Positions 16,401 through 25,778 of a DNA stretch of 64,000 bases are shown in pieces. The notes below the pieces were generated by a model, which worked only from the letters and a program-made list of their open reading frames with translations, was not told the DNA's origin and did no database searches. Both the position numbers and the translations under genes were made by a program. Within the stretch, counting starts at the first letter, position 1. Every line of letters starts with the position of its first letter. This DNA comes from UBA7803 sp963822255 (lineage in GTDB: Bacteria; Pseudomonadota; Gammaproteobacteria; Pseudomonadales; Azotimanducaceae): positions 62,001 to 126,000 of the forward strand of contig CAWGGV010000008.1 in assembly GCA_963822255.1 (NCBI GenBank), written 5' to 3'.

Positions 16401-17027
16401 TCAGACCGACAGCAGCGTGGACCATGGCCGAGCGCGTGGGCTGAACCGGGAGCCTCTGCGCCGTCGTCGCGCAAGATATACGCCTGCCAATGCTACGATC
16501 GAGAGGGCAAGGGGGCCGGGCTCAGGGACGACTTGCGTGTACCGCGCAAAAACAAGGGGGTGGTCTACGTAGGAATAGAAGTCATTGCCATGGAGGATGC
16601 CAGAAGATAGACCGTCACTTGTACTGGAACTGTTCGTCAGCGTCGCAAATTGCTCAATGCGGCCAGGGGCGTTTATGGCGAAAGGCGTGACGACAAAGCA
16701 CCCCTGGGTTTGGGCTTCGCATCCGCGAGTGAGCGATGGGTCGGTATCGAAGTTGCCGGCCGGACCGTCGGTGAATACCTGGTCGCCTAGCGCCTCTGTC
16801 GCAAGCAGCGCGCGGTGCAACGTTTGAAAAGTGAAGTCGGACGCCGAGTCGCACCCATCAAACACCTCGCTGCAGGTATTCGTGTCGGCAAAGAACTCGA
16901 CGTCGTACACGTGGCGGCCGATCTGAACGCCAGTTGCACCCGTGAGTCGGCCCTGAATGTCGACGATGGGGGTAGCGTGAACAGCCATTGAAGCAAGCCA
17001 GACCACGAACAGCGTCGCTGCCTTCAT
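16401..17027 (-). CDS. PEP-CTERM sorting domain protein
   Basis: 208 residues, exported. It has a signal peptide (MKAATLFVVWLASMAVHA), an extracellular region with several cysteines (TNTCSEVFDGC, RGCEAQTQGC), and a C-terminal sorting signal: VPEPGPLALSIVALAGVYLA followed by an arginine cluster (RRRRR). This tripartite signal is recognised by exosortase in Gram-negative bacteria that make exopolysaccharide; no exosortase gene is in the window. The body resembles no family I know. Unusually about 20 residues (RGSRFSPRARPWSTLLSV) follow the basic cluster. It is divergent from a second PEP-CTERM gene across 275 bp of intergenic DNA. Confidence 0.87.
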   Translation of the reverse strand: MKAATLFVVWLASMAVHATPIVDIQGRLTGATGVQIGRHVYDVEFFADTNTCSEVFDGCDSASDFTFQTLHRALLATEALGDQVFTDGPAGNFDTDPSLTRGCEAQTQGCFVVTPFAINAPGRIEQFATLTNSSSTSDGLSSGILHGNDFYSYVDHPLVFARYTQVVPEPGPLALSIVALAGVYLARRRRRGSRFSPRARPWSTLLSV

Positions 17028-17302
17028 GATTTCGGCCTCCCGTCTTTTGAACCAGACCGGCTTCCAATTCAGGATACGCCCGGTGGGGGCTGCGAATGTC
17101 TGAGATATGTAAAAGTCAGCCTTGAGGGCGAATCGATTCCGTCCGATGAAGAAGCATCAATTCCTGCCCAACCGGCGCGCCAGCCGCTGTATCCTGCCGC
17201 TGACACGTCCAATCGTGGAGACTGGCTCGCTTACATATGATTCACAGTGCGGGTAGCTGTTCGGGCGTAATGTCATTTTCTAAGCAGAGGTTGGGGAAGA
17301 TC

Positions 17303-17974
17303 GTGAAAGCGTTCCTGCTGCTGGTATTGTTGCCTGTCGCTGCCTTTGCCGGCCCGATCTATCGATACAACTTCGTCGGTCAGGCTTCCGATCAGACGGG
17401 GTATGGCCTTACGGGCTACATCCAGCTTCCAAGCGAGGCCGCTGTTCCTGGCACGAATCTGTTTCCCGCGATCACCAAGGCGCGCTTTTCGTGGACGGAG
17501 CTGATTGAGGACGAGCCGGGTGTTATTCGGAGGTTCGCTGTTCGGATGTCCACTGAGCCTGGCGAGTCGAGGATCACCGACTTAGGCACCGGAGCTACGT
17601 CCCGCTGGCTGCAGGGGAACCTCGACGACGGTCTCTACGGAGAGAAGACACTCGTACTGGATGGAGATCTCCACATATCAACGGTAGTGCTGTGTTCGCT
17701 CTACTGCTACGAAACGGATGACCAGGCAGTCGCTTTGGACGGCGGGCCGGATTCGAGCACCGGCAACCCCTTTTTTGGTTGGGTCGCGACAGGCGGTAGA
17801 CACTATGATCCGAACGCAATCGAGATCGGCGGCCGCTCTTTCCTGCAATCTGGGATTGGTTCCTGGAGCGGCCCCGTCAGTGTTCCTGAGCCGTCGAGTT
17901 GGCTTCTTCTGCTCGCAGCGCTAGGTGTGATGCTGTGGGCTCGAGGCGGTAGCCGCTGCTCGAGCGCGCTCTAG
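17303..17974 (+). CDS. PEP-CTERM sorting domain protein
   Basis: 223 residues, exported. The GTG at 17303 with GGGGAAGA just upstream gives a compact signal peptide (KAFLLLVLLPVAAFAGP), so it is preferred over in-frame starts at 17237 and 17270. The body (IYRYNFVGQASDQTGYGLTG) resembles the beta-rich, spacer-like domain common in PEP-CTERM proteins. The C-terminus VPEPSSWLLLLAALGVMLWA plus ARGGSR is a classic PEP-CTERM exosortase signal. Its stop shares a CTAG with the stop of the convergent VanZ gene (17971-17974). With the gene at 16401 it forms a divergent pair of exosortase substrates. Confidence 0.87.
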   Translation: MKAFLLLVLLPVAAFAGPIYRYNFVGQASDQTGYGLTGYIQLPSEAAVPGTNLFPAITKARFSWTELIEDEPGVIRRFAVRMSTEPGESRITDLGTGATSRWLQGNLDDGLYGEKTLVLDGDLHISTVVLCSLYCYETDDQAVALDGGPDSSTGNPFFGWVATGGRHYDPNAIEIGGRSFLQSGIGSWSGPVSVPEPSSWLLLLAALGVMLWARGGSRCSSAL

Positions 17975-19341
17975 CCAAATCCCTTTCGGCCGTCGAGTCG
18001 ATCCCGGGATCGAAAGCGCCCTGCCAGACCATTCAGCGACCGGCGCTGCAGCGACGGCGAGGCGGCCCAGACGACGCCAGCGACGATCATGATAACGATG
18101 AAGGTCAGGCTGAGCATGCCCAACGGTCCCGCTTGCGCCATGGCCCATGGCGTGGGTGTCGCCATCACCAGCGTGGCAGCTAGACGGCCGTCGACGTAGA
18201 GGCGAGCCACGCCGCTGACGTACGTGGCGACGACATGCTGGCGCTTGCCCGTGAGCACGCCCGCCGCCACCAGATGCGGGAACATACCGTTCCGATCGGT
18301 GATCGCGGTTCGAAGGCGCAGAATCAGGTCTGAGCCATCCTGAGCCAAGGTGACGTTGCGATCGCCTTCGTCCCGCGACAGGGAGACGATTCTCGCCGGT
18401 CCATGCTGGCTGAGACTGTCAGGGCGTATCCACGTTTCGATCGTGAACTCCCCGGTTCCGGCCAGCCGGCTGGATAATTCTGACGCGGGTCGATCCGAGA
18501 CGATCCGAGTCGGGCCCGCCAGGCGCAATCCACCGGTATCGGTAATGCTCACGAGCGCCGGGTCTTCGATCCGCAAACGTATGGGCACCGGCGATGCGGC
18601 GATTGACACAATCGAGCCATGGTCGAGGTGGTCGAATCTGAATGCGGTGAGCAAGCCCCGTGCTGGCGCCGCCGCATCGTCACCGCCAGCTTCGAACGCC
18701 GCCCGCGCCTCTTCGTTGCTCCAGCCGGTATCCATGATGCTCAGCGAATAGATCGTGCCCATCCAGGGCCGATCGTCGCGCAACTCGTTGCCCAGTATCA
18801 AGAAGTGCCCGTCGTTCCAGTTCGTGAGGCCGGCGCGGGTCGCTTCGACCTGCAGGGCGGCCACACTCACCGCCACGTACAGGATTGGCGCCGCAAACGC
18901 CCAGGCTCCGATTCTCAGGTGCGCGAGCCATCGAAGCAGCGGGCGCCCGGCGACGTAACCGATCGCGCAGCCCAAGGTGTTCGTCAGCAGATCCAGCGCC
19001 GATGGGCTGCGTGAATGGTTGAATACCTGCAGGGTCTCGACGGTCCCGCTCAGCACCATGCCCAGCAACGTGGCCTCGAGAAAGCCGATCCGCGGGCTGC
19101 CGTCTCGCGCGAGGAGGCTGCGCAGCAGCACGCCCAGGGGAGCCAGCATCGCGACGTTGACGGCGATCATCAGGTAGCCGTTCGTGCCACCGATGCGAGA
19201 GGGAAGCAGCTGACTGACGGCAAAATGCGAAAGCTCCGCCCAGCTGTACTGAAATGGCATCTGCGTGTAGATCAGCACGTGCGCCACGTACAGCCAGAGG
19301 AGCAAGGGCGGCCAGAGGCGGGATCGACCGTCGGCCGTCAC
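17971..19341 (-). CDS. VanZ-like membrane protein fused to a LamG/concanavalin-like domain
   Basis: 456 residues. The N-terminal 170 residues are a VanZ-type membrane domain (about five helices; SGTVETLQVFNHSRSPSALDLLTNTLG, cited in part, holds the conserved E...R..S..D pattern). Residues about 170-400 form an extracytoplasmic LamG/concanavalin A-like domain (GEFTIETWIRPDSL, GKRQHVVATYVSGVARLYVDG). A last hydrophobic segment (LSLTFIVIMIVAGVVWA) re-enters the membrane. VanZ domains recur in exosortase/EPS systems (family knowledge), and the neighbouring PEP-CTERM genes support a role in surface assembly, but the function is unknown. It shares a 4-bp tail overlap with the PEP-CTERM gene. Confidence 0.85.
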   Translation of the reverse strand: MTADGRSRLWPPLLLWLYVAHVLIYTQMPFQYSWAELSHFAVSQLLPSRIGGTNGYLMIAVNVAMLAPLGVLLRSLLARDGSPRIGFLEATLLGMVLSGTVETLQVFNHSRSPSALDLLTNTLGCAIGYVAGRPLLRWLAHLRIGAWAFAAPILYVAVSVAALQVEATRAGLTNWNDGHFLILGNELRDDRPWMGTIYSLSIMDTGWSNEEARAAFEAGGDDAAAPARGLLTAFRFDHLDHGSIVSIAASPVPIRLRIEDPALVSITDTGGLRLAGPTRIVSDRPASELSSRLAGTGEFTIETWIRPDSLSQHGPARIVSLSRDEGDRNVTLAQDGSDLILRLRTAITDRNGMFPHLVAAGVLTGKRQHVVATYVSGVARLYVDGRLAATLVMATPTPWAMAQAGPLGMLSLTFIVIMIVAGVVWAASPSLQRRSLNGLAGRFRSRDRLDGRKGFG

Positions 19342-19403
19342 CGGTGCGCGCTGCTGCGAGCAGGTTCCGAAACCATGGGTGCCGTATCCCTGGCGGGTGG
19401 ATG

Positions 19404-19439
19404 AAAAGTCCGCCCGCCGCCGCTACACCGGCGGCGGGC
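19404..19439 (-). terminator. Rho-independent terminator of the VWA lipoprotein gene
   Basis: 11-bp GC stem (GCCCGCCGCCG / CGGCGGCGGGC) with a 6-nt loop, followed on the minus strand by GGACTTTTC. It lies 10 bp after the stop of the VWA gene. Confidence 0.85.
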
Positions 19440-19448
19440 GGCGGGAGT

Positions 19449-20729
19449 CTACTGGCAGACCGGCACTTCCCGCGTGTCGTCACCCTGATTGTTCTGGTCG
19501 TCCTGTACCGATACCGTCAGCTCACTGGTCGTATCCGGAGACGGATTCGTGAAGGTGATCTGGTACTGGTTCGTCACCACCGAGGCAATGCTGGGATAAA
19601 TTTCACCGAGCTCGGTGTTGGTGGGCGCACTGTAGTAAACACCGCCTGTTTCCCGAGCGAGCTTCGTCAGCACGTCCGCGTCTACGTCGTTTCCGAAGGC
19701 TACGGTGAACAAGGCGACGTTTTCCTGTTGAGCGGCGGTGATCACGTCTTCGACCGGCGTGGTGGACGGGCCCGTGTCCATCCCGTCGCTGACCAGCACG
19801 ATGGCCTTCTTGTTGGGCTCCTGCAGCGTCCAGTTCAGCACTTGGCCCACGGCGTCCCAGATCTTCGTCGGCCTATCGGCGCCATCGAACGGACGATCGA
19901 GCGCATCTTTCAGGATCGCGATGCCGTCCGCGTCGGTCTGAACGAAGGGCTGCTTGTTGCCGTCGATCTGCCGAGCGAAACGAAATACACCGGCGGTGTC
20001 AGTCGCACGGAGATAGTCGAGGAAGATCGAGGTGCTCTGGGCAATCTGGGTACGGACATCCACCACGCTTTCGCTCCAATCGAGAGCCAGACCCACAGAC
20101 ACGGGCTCCGACTCGTTGATGCCGTCGAAGGTGAACGCGCTTTGAGGCACATCAGCGCCCTGTAGCGTCAACGTGAAGTGCCGCTGCTCGAGGTACGTCA
20201 CCGGATCACCGTTCATATCGGAGACGATCACCCGGCCGTTCACGGTGTTGCCGGTGCACGACAAACTGTTGATGGCCACGTTCAGCCCTTCGCCGGTCCC
20301 GCTCAGAGCCACATCGGGCACGTCGGCCGCCGAGTCGAAGCTCACGGTCTCCGTGTAGCTCTTCTGCTCCGTCGGTTTGAAAGAGACCGCGACATTGCAT
20401 GTGTCGCCGGGAGACACCGAGTCACAGGCGCCGTCGGTGCTGAAAGCAAACCCGACATTGGCCGCAGTGACGCTCAGCTTCACATTGCCGGTATTGGTTA
20501 CGGTCACCGTTCGTTGCGCCGTCTGACCTACCACGACCTTTCCGAAGTCGAGGGACGTGCGGCTCAACTCGACGGCCGGCGACGGCGGCGGCGTATTCTG
20601 GTTACCGCCGTTGCCGGAGTCGCTCCCACCGCCACTGCTTCCGCCGCAGGCGCTCAAGGCCAGGGTCAGCAGCGCTGCCAGTACGGCCTTCGCCTGAAAT
20701 TCATTCGTCCTCGGATTTCGCGTGCTCAT
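19449..20729 (-). CDS. Surface lipoprotein with choice-of-anchor (ASPM/Hydin-like) and von Willebrand factor A domains
   Basis: 426 residues. Lipoprotein signal with lipobox LSAC|GG near residue 28, then a Gly/Ser/Asn/Pro linker. Next is an Ig-like domain of the ASPM-SPD2-Hydin type (LDFGKVVVGQTAQRTVTVTN, residues about 55-150), then a VWA domain whose MIDAS motif is LDWSESV (DxSxS) with a later VSDGMDTG. VWA domains bind ligands through a metal ion. The ATG at 20729 has GGGAGGTGG seven bases upstream and is preferred over 20756. Single gene with its own terminator. The role is probably adhesion or sensing at the outer membrane (inference). Confidence 0.87.
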   Translation of the reverse strand: MSTRNPRTNEFQAKAVLAALLTLALSACGGSSGGGSDSGNGGNQNTPPPSPAVELSRTSLDFGKVVVGQTAQRTVTVTNTGNVKLSVTAANVGFAFSTDGACDSVSPGDTCNVAVSFKPTEQKSYTETVSFDSAADVPDVALSGTGEGLNVAINSLSCTGNTVNGRVIVSDMNGDPVTYLEQRHFTLTLQGADVPQSAFTFDGINESEPVSVGLALDWSESVVDVRTQIAQSTSIFLDYLRATDTAGVFRFARQIDGNKQPFVQTDADGIAILKDALDRPFDGADRPTKIWDAVGQVLNWTLQEPNKKAIVLVSDGMDTGPSTTPVEDVITAAQQENVALFTVAFGNDVDADVLTKLARETGGVYYSAPTNTELGEIYPSIASVVTNQYQITFTNPSPDTTSELTVSVQDDQNNQGDDTREVPVCQ

Positions 20730-21147
20730 GAGCAACCACCTCCCACGTGGCGTCATTCAAATGACGTGTTATACGCGAGAGGTCCACCATAAGATGTGGC
20801 AGCGTTGTGTGGTCAGATCACCAGGTCCTTGAGAAATCTTGAGCATTTTGTCGACTTCGCCTGTACTGCCCCGTCTAAAGCTTGACTCACTCCTGCCGAT
20901 CTGGTCTCGCCCCGCCTAGAGCCAGGGCGATCGCATCAGCTTGTGCGTCATTTTGCAGCGCCACGTCGTCAGGACGTATAGTCGCCGCCCAATATGCGCG
21001 AACTCGTCGCCGAGAACCGGGTCTCAACTCCTGAATCGGGCGCCTCCTATACTGCTGGTCGACGCGGAAGCCCGTCGTTGGACGCCCCACCTTACGCTGA
21101 GGAGACAGTAGTCACCTGCTGCTCCGGACTCCTTCAGAGGTCGTTCC
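20730..21147. other. Intergenic region between divergent genes (VWA lipoprotein and glycosidase-like protein)
   Basis: 418 bp with no frame I can support. It must hold the promoters for both flanking genes, but I could not find a convincing -35/-10 pair. Base composition is less GC-rich than in the genes. Confidence 0.5.
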
Positions 21148-22440
21148 ATGTTTCCAGCCCGTCGCTCATCCCGCCGGACAACACTGGCAGCCTTGCTGAT
21201 CGTTGCGCTCTACCCGTTCGCGGCCGCGGCCGGCGCCGGCGAGCACGTACCGAAAGGCCACTACCTGTCCTTTGCCCGCGAGCGGAACCTCCAGACCGAG
21301 ATGGTGGACCCCCTGGCCCATCCGGATCGAGCCAGCGATTACCAGCTCGAAATCGCGCGAAACCTCGAGAGTGCGATCGAGACGCCCGGCGTCAAGGGGC
21401 TGATGATGTTCTTCAAGTGGCGGGACGTAGAGGTCGCAGACGGCAAGTACGACTGGCGTCTGATGGACGCGGACATCGCCGCAGCCCGCCGATACGGACG
21501 GGAGCTCATCATCAAGATTTCCGACCGGAGCTACGACGGCAGCCGGGTTCTGCCGGATTACTTCCCATCCGAGTACGTGCTCGCGGCCGGGGACAACGGC
21601 CACACAGGGTACGTCGCCAAACGCTGGGATCCATACGTCTACACGCGCGTGATCCGGCTGTACCGGGCCATTGCCGAGCGCTATGCGGACGATCCTGCTT
21701 TCGGCGGCATCGGTACGACGGAGACGGCAACCGGGGACTTCAGCGGCGGTGACTACTCGGCGGATGCTTACGTCCACGCCCTGAGCGAGACCGTCAGCCA
21801 GTCCGAAGCGGCGTTGACCCGCGGAAAGCTGTTCTTCTACATGAACTTCCTGAAGGACGGCCAGAACATCGACATGAACAAGGACCTTCGTGTGAGCCTG
21901 CTCGAGAGCGTGCCTCACGACGATCTGGTCGTGGGTGGGCCCGACATCACGCCGGACATGCCCGGCATGCCCCGCTCCGTGACCGCCTACCGTATCCACG
22001 TGCGCAAGACCATGCCGGAGTTGCCGCAGTTCTGTCACCTGCAGCACGTCGATCAGGGAGCGCGCGGCATCAACGTCAAGAATAACCAGTACCGCCAGCA
22101 GTATCTGGACGACATTGCCCGAATCGGCCAGCAGCAGACGCAGAGCACGTTCGGCGGCGCAGCGGCCGCCCTCGAGCGGGACGATCTTCGGGACGCTGAG
22201 GGCAACGAGGTGGAACTGCACCCGAAAGACGAGCTGGGCAAGCTATGGACGCCGGAGGAGCTGTTCGAGTACGGGCTCCGCAACTTCGGCTGCGACTACT
22301 TCATCTGGCACTATCGGGAGAACCCCAAGCCCGGCGAGTTCACCTGGTCGGACGTCCGCAAGGTGATCACCGATCACCCCTGCTTTTATGATCCCGACGG
22401 GTGCGGCAAGGAAGGTCCGAACGCGCCGGACCTGCGGTGA
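21148..22440 (+). CDS. Secreted glycoside-hydrolase-like TIM-barrel protein (paralogue of 32890-34518)
   Basis: 430 residues with a signal peptide (TLAALLIVALYPFAAAAGAGE). The mature part has the layout of clan GH-A glycosidases: KGLMMFFKWRDVEVADGKYDW, LMDADIAAARRYGRELIIKI, then KRWDPYVYTRVIRLYRAIAERY and FGGIGTTETATGD, whose Glu could be the acid/base. It ends with NFGCDYFIWHYRENP and PCFYDPDGCG. About 60 percent of positions look identical to the second paralogue by eye. I cannot name a described GH family, so substrate and even activity are inferred. Possibly it acts on exopolysaccharide. Confidence 0.75.
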   Translation: MFPARRSSRRTTLAALLIVALYPFAAAAGAGEHVPKGHYLSFARERNLQTEMVDPLAHPDRASDYQLEIARNLESAIETPGVKGLMMFFKWRDVEVADGKYDWRLMDADIAAARRYGRELIIKISDRSYDGSRVLPDYFPSEYVLAAGDNGHTGYVAKRWDPYVYTRVIRLYRAIAERYADDPAFGGIGTTETATGDFSGGDYSADAYVHALSETVSQSEAALTRGKLFFYMNFLKDGQNIDMNKDLRVSLLESVPHDDLVVGGPDITPDMPGMPRSVTAYRIHVRKTMPELPQFCHLQHVDQGARGINVKNNQYRQQYLDDIARIGQQQTQSTFGGAAAALERDDLRDAEGNEVELHPKDELGKLWTPEELFEYGLRNFGCDYFIWHYRENPKPGEFTWSDVRKVITDHPCFYDPDGCGKEGPNAPDLR

Positions 22441-22477
22441 TGCCGACAGCGCACGGACAGCCCGCAGTCGCGATCGA

Positions 22478-22714
22478 TCACAGCGCGGCTTCCTGATCGG
22501 ACGCGTGCTTGCGGCATTCCTCCTCCAGTCGCAGCACCACTTCGGCCACCGGCATGTAGATGAGCTCGGTACGCTTGTCGTACCGACAGCTCAGCCGTGC
22601 AAGACCGGTTTCCCGGTCGGCATCGAGCACGAAGTGGAGCCGGCCCTCGTAGCTGAACACCCGGCCGATGACCCGGCTTTCCAATGAACGAACGTACTGC
22701 TCTATCGTGTCCAT
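22478..22714 (-). CDS. Small conserved-looking hypothetical protein
   Basis: 78 residues, soluble. It reads SRVIGRVFSYEGRLHFVLDADRETGLARLSCRYDKRTELIYMPVAEVVLRLEEECRK (cited here only as the motifs GRVFSYEGRLHFVLDAD and IYMPVAEVVLRLE): a beta-rich front followed by an acidic helix. I do not recognise the family. It sits 97 bp downstream of a gap after glmS and on the same strand upstream of nothing else, so it is probably monocistronic. Confidence 0.6.
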   Translation of the reverse strand: MDTIEQYVRSLESRVIGRVFSYEGRLHFVLDADRETGLARLSCRYDKRTELIYMPVAEVVLRLEEECRKHASDQEAAL

Positions 22715-22811
22715 GTGCTCACTATCCCACGACGGCGGCGCGCAATGTGTGAATCACATCATCCACTTACACCCCGTTACATAACCTGATCGTCAGCATC
22801 CTCCGACGCCC

Positions 22812-24629
22812 TCACTCCACCGTGACGCTCTTGGCCAGGTTGCGCGGCCGATCGACCTCGCAGCCGCGCGCCAGGGCCGCGTGGTAAGCGATGAACTGGA
22901 GCGGGACGAGCATGACGATCGGGGTCAGCAGCTCGTGACAGCTCGGTACGCGGATGCGCAGATCGGCGTCACCCGGCAGCTCGTCCACCTGAGTGACCGC
23001 GTAGACCGGACCGCGCCGGGCGCGGATCTCTTCGATGGAGCCGAGGTTCTTGCTGCACTGATCGTCGTCCGGCACCAGCACCACCGTGGGCGTGGTGGGC
23101 GAAATCAGCGCCAGCGGCCCGTGCTTGAGCTCGGAAGCGGGGTAGGCTTCGGCGTGAATGTAGCTGATCTCCTTGAGCTTCAGGGCACCTTCCATCGCCA
23201 GGCAGTATCCGGTACCACGGCCGATGAAGTAGGCGTTGTCGTACTGGGCCAGGGATTCGCCCATGCGCTGAAACTCGTCCTCCCGGCCGAGCAGGTCGCG
23301 CACCAGGCCGCCCAGTTGCTGGAGGGCTGCGATCAGCCGTGCGCCTTCACCGTGCGAAAGGTCCCGGGTGCGTCCGAGCATGAGGCCGATGAGGGTGAAT
23401 ACCACCACGGTGGCGACGAACGTCTTGGTGGATACCACCGCGACCTCGGCGCCCGCGTGCAGGTAGACGCCCGCCCCGCAAGCGCGGGCGATGCTGCTGC
23501 CGACACTGTTGACCACCCCGAGCACGGTGCCGCCCTTGCGCTTGATCTCTTCCACGGCGGCGAGGGTGTCGTAGGTCTCCCCGGACTGGCTCACGGCGAA
23601 GTAGAGGGTGTCGCGCTCGATGATGGGGTTTCGGTAACGGAACTCGGCGGCCGGCTCGGCGTCGCACGGCACGCGCGCGAGCTGCTCGATGATGGAACCG
23701 CCCAGGCGCCCGGCGATGTAAGCCGAGCCGCAGCCGAGGATCTTGATTCGCCGGATGCCGAGCAGATCCTTCGGGGTCAGGTTCAGGCCGTCCAGACGCG
23801 CGGTGGCGAAGCGTTCGTCGAGGCGGCCACGGAGCACCCGTTCGATGACGTCGCCCTGCTCACAGATCTCCTTGATGGTGAAGTGGGCATAGTTCTCCTT
23901 GCTGAGCTCCTCCAGGGTCGTCTCGATCAGTGCCGGCGCCTTGTCGGCAACGCCGGCGTCCAGGTCGGTGATCTGATAGCCGTTCTCGGTCAGGTGCGCG
24001 ATCTCGCCGTCGTCGAGGTAGACCACCTGTCGGGTGTGCCTCACCAGTGCCGCCACGTCGGACGCGGCAAACATCTCCTTGTCGCCGATGCCGAGCACCA
24101 TGGGGCTGCCGCGGCGCGCGACGACCAGCTCGTCCGGACGCTCCCGATCCAGCACCGCGAGACCGTAGGCGCCCTGCACCTGATGCAAGGCCAGGCGCAC
24201 GGCCTCGACCAGGCTGGTGGCCGGCTGCGCTGCGATCAGATGGGCAAGCAGCTCACTGTCCGTCTCGGATATCGGCGTGACGCCTTCCGCCTCGAGCCGC
24301 TGCCGCAGCTCCCGGGCGTTTTCGACGATGCCGTTGTGAATCACCGCGATGCGGCCGTTGCCATCCAAGTGCGGGTGCGCGTTGATGTCGCTGGGCGCGC
24401 CATGGGTGGCCCAACGGGTGTGACCGATGCCGACGTGCGCGCTGATCCGCGCCGGCAGCCGTGCTTCCATGTCACGCACCCGGCCGCGGGCCTTGAACAC
24501 GGCGAGCTTCCCGCCGCGATGCACGGCGATCCCCGCCGAATCGTAGCCACGGTACTCGAGCCGATGCAGCCCCTCGACCAGGATAGGCACCGCCTGATTT
24601 CTGCCCACGTATCCCACTACGCCGCACAT
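22812..24629 (-). CDS. glmS: Glutamine--fructose-6-phosphate aminotransferase (isomerizing)
   Basis: Makes glucosamine-6-phosphate from fructose-6-phosphate and glutamine, the entry to peptidoglycan and LPS amino sugars; cytoplasmic. The 605-residue length is typical. The N-terminal glutaminase uses Cys2 (MCGVVGYVGR) with HTRWATHG and the GNGRIAVIHNG loop. Two SIS domains follow (GCGSAYIAGRLGG, AVSQSGETYDTLAAV, FIGRGTGYCLAMEGALKLKE) and the C-terminal NLAKSVTVE is canonical. The small gene at 24643 lies 13 bp upstream on the same strand. No glmU or leader ribozyme is seen; in gammaproteobacteria glmS is usually controlled by small RNAs. Confidence 0.98.
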   Translation of the reverse strand: MCGVVGYVGRNQAVPILVEGLHRLEYRGYDSAGIAVHRGGKLAVFKARGRVRDMEARLPARISAHVGIGHTRWATHGAPSDINAHPHLDGNGRIAVIHNGIVENARELRQRLEAEGVTPISETDSELLAHLIAAQPATSLVEAVRLALHQVQGAYGLAVLDRERPDELVVARRGSPMVLGIGDKEMFAASDVAALVRHTRQVVYLDDGEIAHLTENGYQITDLDAGVADKAPALIETTLEELSKENYAHFTIKEICEQGDVIERVLRGRLDERFATARLDGLNLTPKDLLGIRRIKILGCGSAYIAGRLGGSIIEQLARVPCDAEPAAEFRYRNPIIERDTLYFAVSQSGETYDTLAAVEEIKRKGGTVLGVVNSVGSSIARACGAGVYLHAGAEVAVVSTKTFVATVVVFTLIGLMLGRTRDLSHGEGARLIAALQQLGGLVRDLLGREDEFQRMGESLAQYDNAYFIGRGTGYCLAMEGALKLKEISYIHAEAYPASELKHGPLALISPTTPTVVLVPDDDQCSKNLGSIEEIRARRGPVYAVTQVDELPGDADLRIRVPSCHELLTPIVMLVPLQFIAYHAALARGCEVDRPRNLAKSVTVE

Positions 24630-24642
24630 ACGCGCCTCCTCG

Positions 24643-24939
24643 TCAGCCGTAGATCATCCGCCGGATCTGCCGCACGGTGCAGTCCGGGCCTTTGAACAGC
24701 CTTCCAGCGGCTTCCCGGCGAACCTGCTCGTAGATCGACGGGTTTTTCCAGCCCAGCGCCGCGAGTTCCCGATGCCGGCGGACCGCGAAAGCCTCCAGTG
24801 ACTCTGCATGATGGGTCAGCACGTCCTCGACGATGCGCCGTGCTACGGCCGCGGAAACCGCGCAGTTGGCGGCGATTCGAGCCACCAGATCGTCGTCCGG
24901 GGGTGCCGGTGCCCAATCCATCGTCGTGAAGCTTGCCAT
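24643..24939 (-). CDS. Small hypothetical protein upstream of glmS
   Basis: 98 residues, soluble and helical (DLVARIAANCAVSAAVARRI, VRRHRELAALGWKNPSIYEQ, CTVRQIRRMIYG). I do not recognise the family. It ends 13 bp before the glmS start, so the two are likely co-transcribed. No signal peptide. Confidence 0.65.
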   Translation of the reverse strand: MASFTTMDWAPAPPDDDLVARIAANCAVSAAVARRIVEDVLTHHAESLEAFAVRRHRELAALGWKNPSIYEQVRREAAGRLFKGPDCTVRQIRRMIYG

Positions 24940-25074
24940 GAATCAAGTGTAATGGAAGAAATAAGCCCGAATATGGGCAGAATAAACGGAGTTTGTCCTA
25001 GGTTATCTGGCGCACCGTGGCACGTCACGTGCATTTGCGATACCTGAAGCATTGTATGAGGCCAGGAGCAACAG

Positions 25075-25764
25075 GTGCTCATGCCCGCCCCTACCACAGC
25101 CAGCGCGGCCCCACCGCCTGCACGCCGCAGTTCCGGTGCCTCGGTGCGCCGGGCGGGCAGCATGCGGCGGACGATGCGCGTCCAGCAGGAGCGACTGCTG
25201 TGCGCGCTGGCGGACCGGCACCGCGGAGCGGGCGTCGCGGCCGTTGAGGCCGTTGACACCCTGAGCCTGCTCGAGCGGCAGCGCGGGTTCGTGCCGGCGT
25301 TGAGTCACATCTACGGCGTCGACCTCGACCACGGCTTCGAACAGGTGGTGTGCATCCTCGGCATCCAAGGGACTCCGGCGTTTGCCCATAGCCTGCTTCA
25401 TCGCCGCCGTGTGATCTCCGAGCTGTGCCGTCAGGCGCTGGCCCGCGACGGGCTGGTTGCCGTCCGGCCGCTGCCCGGCACGTGGACGCAGATCCGTGGC
25501 GCCGACGTGCTCGCCGGGATCGGTGAGCCTTTCGCTTTGTGCCGGATGTTCGGTGCCGGCGGATTCGCCCAACTCTGGGACGCGGACCTCGACAGGCCCG
25601 TGCCGCTGCTGGTGCAACCGTGGGTATCCGAACGCGGGCTGCTGCAGCCGCTCCGGGTGCCGGAGCGCTCGTTCTCAAGCAACTGGTGCGTGCAGCGGCT
25701 CGGTCACGGCCGCATGGTGTTGCTGGACAAGCAGCTCCCCGCCACCGCCCACCGGTCAGCGTAG
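25075..25764 (+). CDS. Hypothetical protein
   Basis: 229 residues from a GTG with AGGAG five bases upstream (25062-25067 region). An alanine/arginine-rich N-terminus is followed by a soluble domain (QQERLLCALADRHRG, SLLERQRGFVPALSHIYGVD, ELCRQALARDGLVAVRPLPG) that I cannot assign. It is convergent with the intron-bearing tRNA-Leu(UAA), ending 14 bp from its 3' end. An opposite-strand frame (25003-25617) exists but has shadow-like composition. Confidence 0.6.
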   Translation: MLMPAPTTASAAPPPARRSSGASVRRAGSMRRTMRVQQERLLCALADRHRGAGVAAVEAVDTLSLLERQRGFVPALSHIYGVDLDHGFEQVVCILGIQGTPAFAHSLLHRRRVISELCRQALARDGLVAVRPLPGTWTQIRGADVLAGIGEPFALCRMFGAGGFAQLWDADLDRPVPLLVQPWVSERGLLQPLRVPERSFSSNWCVQRLGHGRMVLLDKQLPATAHRSA

Positions 25765-25778
25765 CCGCTGCGGACGGC

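Noticed and set aside
22881..24695. 604-codon frame antisense to glmS
   Set aside because: glmS is fully conserved; the antisense product has no recognisable domain.
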